A stretch of 64,000 nt of DNA from Bog-473 sp963755495 (lineage in GTDB: Bacteria > Actinomycetota > Acidimicrobiia > Acidimicrobiales > RAAP-2): assembly GCA_963755495.1 (NCBI GenBank), contig CAVWJS010000012.1, positions 325,146 through 389,145 of the forward strand, written 5' to 3'. Position numbers and translations under genes: made by a program. How positions within the stretch are numbered: position 1 is the stretch's first letter; every line of letters begins with the position of its first letter. Positions 59,780 through 64,000 of this stretch are shown here, piece by piece. Below the pieces are notes generated by a model. The model saw only the letters and a program-made list of their open reading frames with translations, had not been told where the DNA came from and ran no database searches.

Positions 59780-60946
59780 GTGAATCCACTCCACGGCCTT
59801 CCGCTCCTCGAGGATCTTCCCGATATAGAGGGGCGGCGCGTGCTGGTGCGGGTCGACTTCAACGTCCCGCTCCACATCGACATCGATGGCAAGGCCACCG
59901 TGGCCGACGACTTCCGCATTGTTGCGGCGCTGCCCACGTTGAGCTGGTTGGTCGACCAGGGCGCCGAAGTCGTGGCCTGCTCGCACCTCGGCCGACCCGC
60001 CGCCACGCGCGACCCGCGCTGGGAAATGGACCCGGTGCGCGAGCGGCTCGCTGCCCTGTGCCCCGGCATCGCGCTGGGGGAGAACCTCCGTTTCTCGCCC
60101 GGCGAGAAGGCCAACGACCCGGCGTTCGTGGCCTCCCTCATCGAGGGCTTCGACGCCTATGTGAACGAGGCCTTCGGTGTGGCCCACCGCCGGCATGCAT
60201 CGATCGTCGGCCCCCCGCAGTTCCTGCCGAGCGCGGCTGGCCGGCGCCTGGCGCGGGAGGTCGAGGTGCTGACCGAAATTCTGGTGCGTCCGGCCCGTCC
60301 GTTCGTCGCCGTCGTGGGCGGGGCCAAGGTGGCCGACAAGATCGAAGTCCTGCGGGCGCTGGCCCCCAAGGTGGACACGCTGATCGTCGGCGGCGGCATG
60401 GCCTTCACTTTCCTGGCCGCCATGGGACAGCGGGTCGGGAACTCCCTCCTCGACCTGGAGCACATTGAGGACTGTCGGGCCCTCCTCAATTCGGGACTCG
60501 ACATCCGCCTGCCCACCGACATCCGGGCCCTTGAGCCGGGCGGGACGTTCGGGCCGCTGGCGGGGGACCAGGGCGGGGTCAAGGTGATCGAGCACGACCT
60601 GCCCGACGGGTGGACCGGGCTCGATATCGGTCCCGAATCAGCCGCTGCCTTCGCCCAAGTCGTCCGTCAGGCCGGCACCGTCTTGTGGAACGGGCCGTTG
60701 GGCGCTTTCGAGGATCCGCGCTTTGCCGCCGGCACCCGCGAGGTGGCTCTGGCGGTGGCCCAGTGCGAGGGCTTCTCCGTGGTGGGCGGCGGCGACAGCG
60801 CCAGTGCCCTCGAGGAGCTGCACCTGTGCGAGCAAGTCGACTTTCTCTCGACCGGAGGTGGGGCGTCGCTCGCGTTCATTGAACGCGGGGGCGACCTCCC
60901 GGCGCTCGAGGCCCTGCGCGGGGCGTCCAACGCCCGGCGCTCGTAG
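59780..60946 (+). CDS. pgk: phosphoglycerate kinase
   Basis: A 388-residue enzyme of substrate-level phosphorylation. It shows RVLVRVDFNVPL (substrate Asp and Asn), CSHLGRPAATRDP, GENLRFSPGEK, VNEAFGVAHRRHAS, the nucleotide segment VVGGAKVADKIEVL, LWNGPLGAFEDPRF and GGGDSASALEEL. It is close to the usual 390-400 residues. The GTG lies four bases after the gap stop. The operon order gap-pgk-tpiA-secG is standard for actinobacteria. Confidence 0.97.
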   Translation: MNPLHGLPLLEDLPDIEGRRVLVRVDFNVPLHIDIDGKATVADDFRIVAALPTLSWLVDQGAEVVACSHLGRPAATRDPRWEMDPVRERLAALCPGIALGENLRFSPGEKANDPAFVASLIEGFDAYVNEAFGVAHRRHASIVGPPQFLPSAAGRRLAREVEVLTEILVRPARPFVAVVGGAKVADKIEVLRALAPKVDTLIVGGGMAFTFLAAMGQRVGNSLLDLEHIEDCRALLNSGLDIRLPTDIRALEPGGTFGPLAGDQGGVKVIEHDLPDGWTGLDIGPESAAAFAQVVRQAGTVLWNGPLGAFEDPRFAAGTREVALAVAQCEGFSVVGGGDSASALEELHLCEQVDFLSTGGGASLAFIERGGDLPALEALRGASNARRS

Positions 60947-61746
60947 TGGTGGCAGTGGCGAGCACGCGTCGCCCGCTGATCAGCGGGAACTGGAAGATGC
61001 ACCATGACCATATCGAGGCGCTTCATACGGTGCGCGATCTCGGGTTGCGGATAAAGCCAGAGGACATCTCCGCCGTCGATGTCTCTGTCCATCCGCCCTT
61101 CACCGATCTGCGCACGGTGCAGACGCTGGTGGAGAAGGAAGGTATCCCCGTCGCGTTGGGCGCACAGCATTGTTCCGATGAGGATGCGGGAGCGCGCACG
61201 GGGGAAGTCAGTCCCCGCATGCTGGCCCGTCTCGGGACGCGCTACGTGATCGTGGGCCATTCGGAGCGCCGCACGTTGTTCTCCATGACGGACGCCACGG
61301 TGGCGGCGACGCTACGGGCGGTGCTCCGAAACGACATGACACCCATCGTGTGCGTGGGAGAGACCGAGGAAGAGCGTGCCGCGGGGCACACCGAGAGCAA
61401 GCTCGAGGAACAGGTGCTGGCGGCCCTCGAGGGTTTGTCGCCCGAGCTCACAGCAGGTCTCGTGGTGGCCTACGAGCCTCTTTGGGCCATCGGCACGGGG
61501 CAGGCCGCCTCGGCGATGGATGCCGAGGACGCGGCGGTCTTCATCCGGAGCCTCGTCGCCAAAGTTGCTGGTGAGCCGGCCGCCGACTCGATCCGCATCC
61601 AATATGGCGGCTCGGTGCAGAACGAGAACGCCGGCGACCTGATGGCGGAGCCGAACGTGGACGGCCTCCTGGTCGGGGGGGCCAGCCTCGCCGCGGCCGG
61701 CTTCCTTGACATCATCCGCGCCGGCGCCGCCTGCTACCGTTCCTAG
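60946..61746 (+). CDS. tpiA: triosephosphate isomerase
   Basis: A 266-residue barrel enzyme. ISGNWKMHHDHIEALH holds the catalytic Lys (His replaces the common Asn after NWKM), VIVGHSERRTLF the electrophilic His, VVAYEPLWAIGTGQAA the base Glu, and IQYGGSVQNENA the phosphate loop. The GTG at 60946 overlaps the pgk stop. Active-site residues are complete. Confidence 0.97.
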   Translation: MVAVASTRRPLISGNWKMHHDHIEALHTVRDLGLRIKPEDISAVDVSVHPPFTDLRTVQTLVEKEGIPVALGAQHCSDEDAGARTGEVSPRMLARLGTRYVIVGHSERRTLFSMTDATVAATLRAVLRNDMTPIVCVGETEEERAAGHTESKLEEQVLAALEGLSPELTAGLVVAYEPLWAIGTGQAASAMDAEDAAVFIRSLVAKVAGEPAADSIRIQYGGSVQNENAGDLMAEPNVDGLLVGGASLAAAGFLDIIRAGAACYRS

Positions 61747-61788
61747 GCCGTTCTGGCCGGAGCGAATCATGTTGGAGGATCTGTCCCA

Positions 61789-62025
61789 GTGTCCGTAGCT
61801 ACCTGGATCTATATCGTCGTCGAAGTGGTGGCGGCCCTCGGCTTGATCTTCCTGATCCTCATGCACAGCGGTAAGGGCGGTGGCCTGTCCGACATGTTCG
61901 GTGGGTCCGTGGGAGCAGCCGCGCAGGGCTCCACCGTGGTCGAGCGCAACCTCGACCGCATCACCGTCACCGTCGCCATCATCTTCGCCTTCGCCACGCT
62001 CACCCTGGATCTTCGGCTGCAGTGA
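61789..62025 (+). CDS. secG: preprotein translocase subunit SecG
   Basis: A 78-residue membrane protein of the SecYEG channel with two helices (IYIVVEVVAALGLIFLILMH; VTVAIIFAFATLTLDL). The conserved loop GKGGGLSDMFGGSVGAAAQG lies between them. The GTG at 61789 has GGAGGAT about eight bases upstream. It is the last gene of the glycolytic run, and its TGA overlaps the next gene's GTG. Confidence 0.95.
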   Translation: MSVATWIYIVVEVVAALGLIFLILMHSGKGGGLSDMFGGSVGAAAQGSTVVERNLDRITVTVAIIFAFATLTLDLRLQ

Positions 62026-63935
62026 CCAACCCGGGTCATCGGCCCGGGTGGCGACGAAGCCGACGAAGTCTGGCTCTGTGTAGCGCAGCTCTCGCTTTCC
62101 TCGTGGCTGGGTCGGGGATCGCCGCCGCATCACCGGCCGCGAGCACGAAGACCAAGGCCACGGTGACCTACGTCGGCGTGGCCGGAGGTTCGATATCCTT
62201 CGGCATCACGCAGAGCCCGACCGGATGCAATGACCACACGCCGGCGGGGAACACGCCCGCCACCTCCATGCTGTTGGGCGCGGTATTGCCCAGCGCCTTT
62301 ATCGTGGGTCAAGACGGCAACCCGACGGCGAACCTCAACCTGATCGTGGAGTCCGAGCTCGTGAGCACCAAGCCCCAGAAGGTGGTGTACACGCTCAACC
62401 CAAAGGCCGTGTGGTCGGACGGGGTGCCGATCACATCCAAGGACTTCGTGTACGCCTGGGAGGAGCAACGCGGTGCTCCGACGTCAGATCCGGCGACCGT
62501 TGCCAGCACCGCCGGCTACCGGGACATCACATCGGTGAAGGGCAGCGATAAGGGTCGCACGGTCACCGTCGTCTTCCGCCAGCTGTTTGCCGACTGGAAG
62601 ATGCTGTTCTCCGATTTGCTCCCCGCTCACGTCATGGAGAAGACGGGCTGGAATCCCGCGTGCACCTCCGTCAATCCGGCCATCGACCTCTCCGGTGGTC
62701 CCTTTCGCATCGCCGCTGTCTCGGCCCAACGCATCGTGTTGCGCACCAATCCCAAATGGTGGGGAACGGCACCAAATGCGCGGCGCATCGTGGTGCACAT
62801 CGCATCGAGCACGGCGCAACTGGCCCAGTGGGTGCGCTCCGACTACGTCCAGGTGGCGTTGCCCGACGCCCTGACCCCCTCGTTCATGACCGAGGTGACC
62901 TCGTTACCCCATGTCCAGAGCCAGATCAGTCTCTCGGGCACCGTGCTGCAGCTGGCCATGGCGAGCGGATCGGGGAGCCAGCTGTCGTCCGACATACGCC
63001 TTGCTCTCGCGCTCTCCGTTGATCGCCAGGCTTTGGTGAACCGGCAGGTCGCCTGGGCGCTCTCGAGCGTGCAGGTGGCCACGAGTCACATCTATGCCCA
63101 GGGTGAGTCGGGCTACCCGTCGTCGACCACGACCACGCCCACCACCACTCCCAACGGAGTACCGACCACGTCGACGTCCACCTCGACGACGATGGTCGGC
63201 CAGGGGGGAACCATCAACTTTCCCGTCACGCCCAGCCCGGTGCAGGCCTCCTCGCTGATGCTCGCTTCGGGATACTCCCGCACGGCGCCAGGCGCGTGGC
63301 ACAACGTGTTCGGGGTCACGCTCTCGCTCCGCCTCGTCGTGGACGACGGGGACCCCTGGGCGTTCGCCGTGGGCCCGCAGCTGCAGTCCCAACTCACGAG
63401 TGCCGGTTTTGCGGTTTCCCTCATTCCGGCGGCGAGCGCCGCCGCCGCCGGTGCTGAGCTGTCCGACGGAGCGGCGGACCTGGCTCTTATCCCACGGACA
63501 ACCTCGCCCTTCTTGAGCCAGACCGCGGCGTGGTACTCGGATCTGCTCGGTCCTGCGGGCCAGGACGGGTCACAGGACTGGAGCAACTACGTAAACACCG
63601 CCTTCGAAAACCTGATGACGAAGGCCGCCGAGCAGCTGAACCCGACCAAGGCGGGGACCGAGTACGCCGCGGCCGATGTGCAGTTGTGGCAAGACCTGGT
63701 ATCGCTTCCGCTGTTCACCGAGCCCACGGCCATGGTGTGGAGCCGCAAGGTGGGCCAAGTGGTCCCGACGCCGACGAGCAACAGCCTTCTTTGGTTTGCC
63801 CAGTATTGGGCCGTCCGGGTGCCAGAGAGCACGACTAACACCACCCCGGCGCTGCGCGGGACCCTGACGCCGAGCGACGCGCTACGCTCTCGGGGCGCTC
63901 CTCGGAGTGGCATGCCAGTCGGAGTGGCGGAATAG
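62022..63935 (+). CDS. extracytoplasmic family-5 solute-binding protein
   Basis: A 637-residue peptide/nickel-type ABC binding protein. The N-terminus has SRRSLAL, then a hydrophobic stretch and AAASPA, a Sec or Tat-like signal; the Cys at 20 is not in a lipobox. The SBP_bac_5 fold shows in VYTLNPKAVWSDGVPITSKD, LVESELV-type strands and RLALALSVDRQALVNRQVAW. A Thr/Ser-rich insert (about 365-390) interrupts the second lobe. It might serve the orphan oppBCDF system at 26-30 kb. The last five codons and stop lie inside tRNA-Leu. Confidence 0.85.
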   Translation: MTNPGHRPGWRRSRRSLALCSAALAFLVAGSGIAAASPAASTKTKATVTYVGVAGGSISFGITQSPTGCNDHTPAGNTPATSMLLGAVLPSAFIVGQDGNPTANLNLIVESELVSTKPQKVVYTLNPKAVWSDGVPITSKDFVYAWEEQRGAPTSDPATVASTAGYRDITSVKGSDKGRTVTVVFRQLFADWKMLFSDLLPAHVMEKTGWNPACTSVNPAIDLSGGPFRIAAVSAQRIVLRTNPKWWGTAPNARRIVVHIASSTAQLAQWVRSDYVQVALPDALTPSFMTEVTSLPHVQSQISLSGTVLQLAMASGSGSQLSSDIRLALALSVDRQALVNRQVAWALSSVQVATSHIYAQGESGYPSSTTTTPTTTPNGVPTTSTSTSTTMVGQGGTINFPVTPSPVQASSLMLASGYSRTAPGAWHNVFGVTLSLRLVVDDGDPWAFAVGPQLQSQLTSAGFAVSLIPAASAAAAGAELSDGAADLALIPRTTSPFLSQTAAWYSDLLGPAGQDGSQDWSNYVNTAFENLMTKAAEQLNPTKAGTEYAAADVQLWQDLVSLPLFTEPTAMVWSRKVGQVVPTPTSNSLLWFAQYWAVRVPESTTNTTPALRGTLTPSDALRSRGAPRSGMPVGVAE

Positions 63936-64000
63936 GCAGACGCGCCAGCTTGAGGGGCTGGTGCCCGCAAGGGCGTGGGGGTTCAAGTCCCCCCTCCGAC
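63918..64000 (+). tRNA. tRNA-Leu (anticodon GAG), cut at window end
   Basis: A class II tRNA; the 83 bases visible include the full acceptor stem GTCGGAG/CTCCGAC. The anticodon stem CCAGC/GCTGG holds TTGAGGG with anticodon GAG, reading CUC and CUU. The variable arm GCCCGCAAGGGC and T-arm GGGGG/CCCCC are present. Only the discriminator lies outside the window. Its first 18 bases overlap the end of the solute-binding-protein gene. Confidence 0.95.

Overview
The window is high-GC chromosomal DNA from an actinobacterium, most likely an uncultured or poorly studied member of the class Acidimicrobiia (an inference). The evidence is gene order. The runs pdtaR-polA-rpsA, coaE-uvrB-uvrA and uvrC-rapZ-yvcK-gap-pgk-tpiA-secG follow the actinobacterial order seen around Rv1626-Rv1638 and Rv1420-Rv1440 in Mycobacterium. 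An AftD-type arabinofuranosyltransferase homologue is also present. Many genes appear to be transcribed from promoters with a TANNNT -10 box placed 6-9 bases before the start codon, i.e. as leaderless mRNAs.

Layout: 0-3.1 kb, two divergent cyclic-di-GMP proteins (EAL-GAF and GGDEF-EAL). 3.2-4.8 kb, an EthD-domain protein and a double carboxymuconolactone-decarboxylase protein. 5.3-6.4 kb, a two-gene membrane-protein operon. 6.45-17.97 kb, an 11.5-kb integrated element bounded by a 29-bp direct repeat of the 3' end of tRNA-Leu(CAA). It has a tyrosine integrase, an excisionase, an Xre repressor, a DnaB-N/RepA-like ATPase, TerS, TerL and a capsid protein, but no recognisable portal, protease or tail gene. 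It also carries unknown cargo at the left end and a HEPN-like protein at the right end. It looks like a capsid-encoding phage satellite, or a phiRv1/phiRv2-like remnant. 18.1-24.6 kb, menC, a small coiled-coil gene, the ANTAR regulator pdtaR, polA and rpsA. 24.6-30 kb, a duplicated winged-helix protein, a VOC protein and an oligopeptide ABC transporter (oppBCDF, no binding protein in the operon). 30-47.4 kb, a cell-envelope polysaccharide locus: C-type mannosyltransferase-like proteins, a UDP-galactopyranose-mutase-like flavoprotein, a flippase, GT2 plus DUF2304, two acyltransferases, GT4 and the 1502-residue AftD homologue. 47.5-57 kb, coaE and the nucleotide-excision-repair genes uvrB, uvrA and uvrC, with nadA. 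57-62 kb, rapZ, yvcK and the lower-glycolysis genes through secG; whiA, usually between yvcK and gap, is missing. 62-64 kb, an extracytoplasmic family-5 solute-binding protein whose stop codon lies inside tRNA-Leu(GAG).

Sequence quality matters here. At least eight well-conserved genes (EAL-GAF, the 5.3-kb membrane protein, the element ATPase, menC, the winged-helix protein, oppF, a GT39-like protein and the essential coaE) are each interrupted by a one-base frameshift, usually one extra base, while both halves stay conserved. I read most of these as indel errors in the assembly rather than pseudogenes. Their coordinates are given for the whole restored gene.
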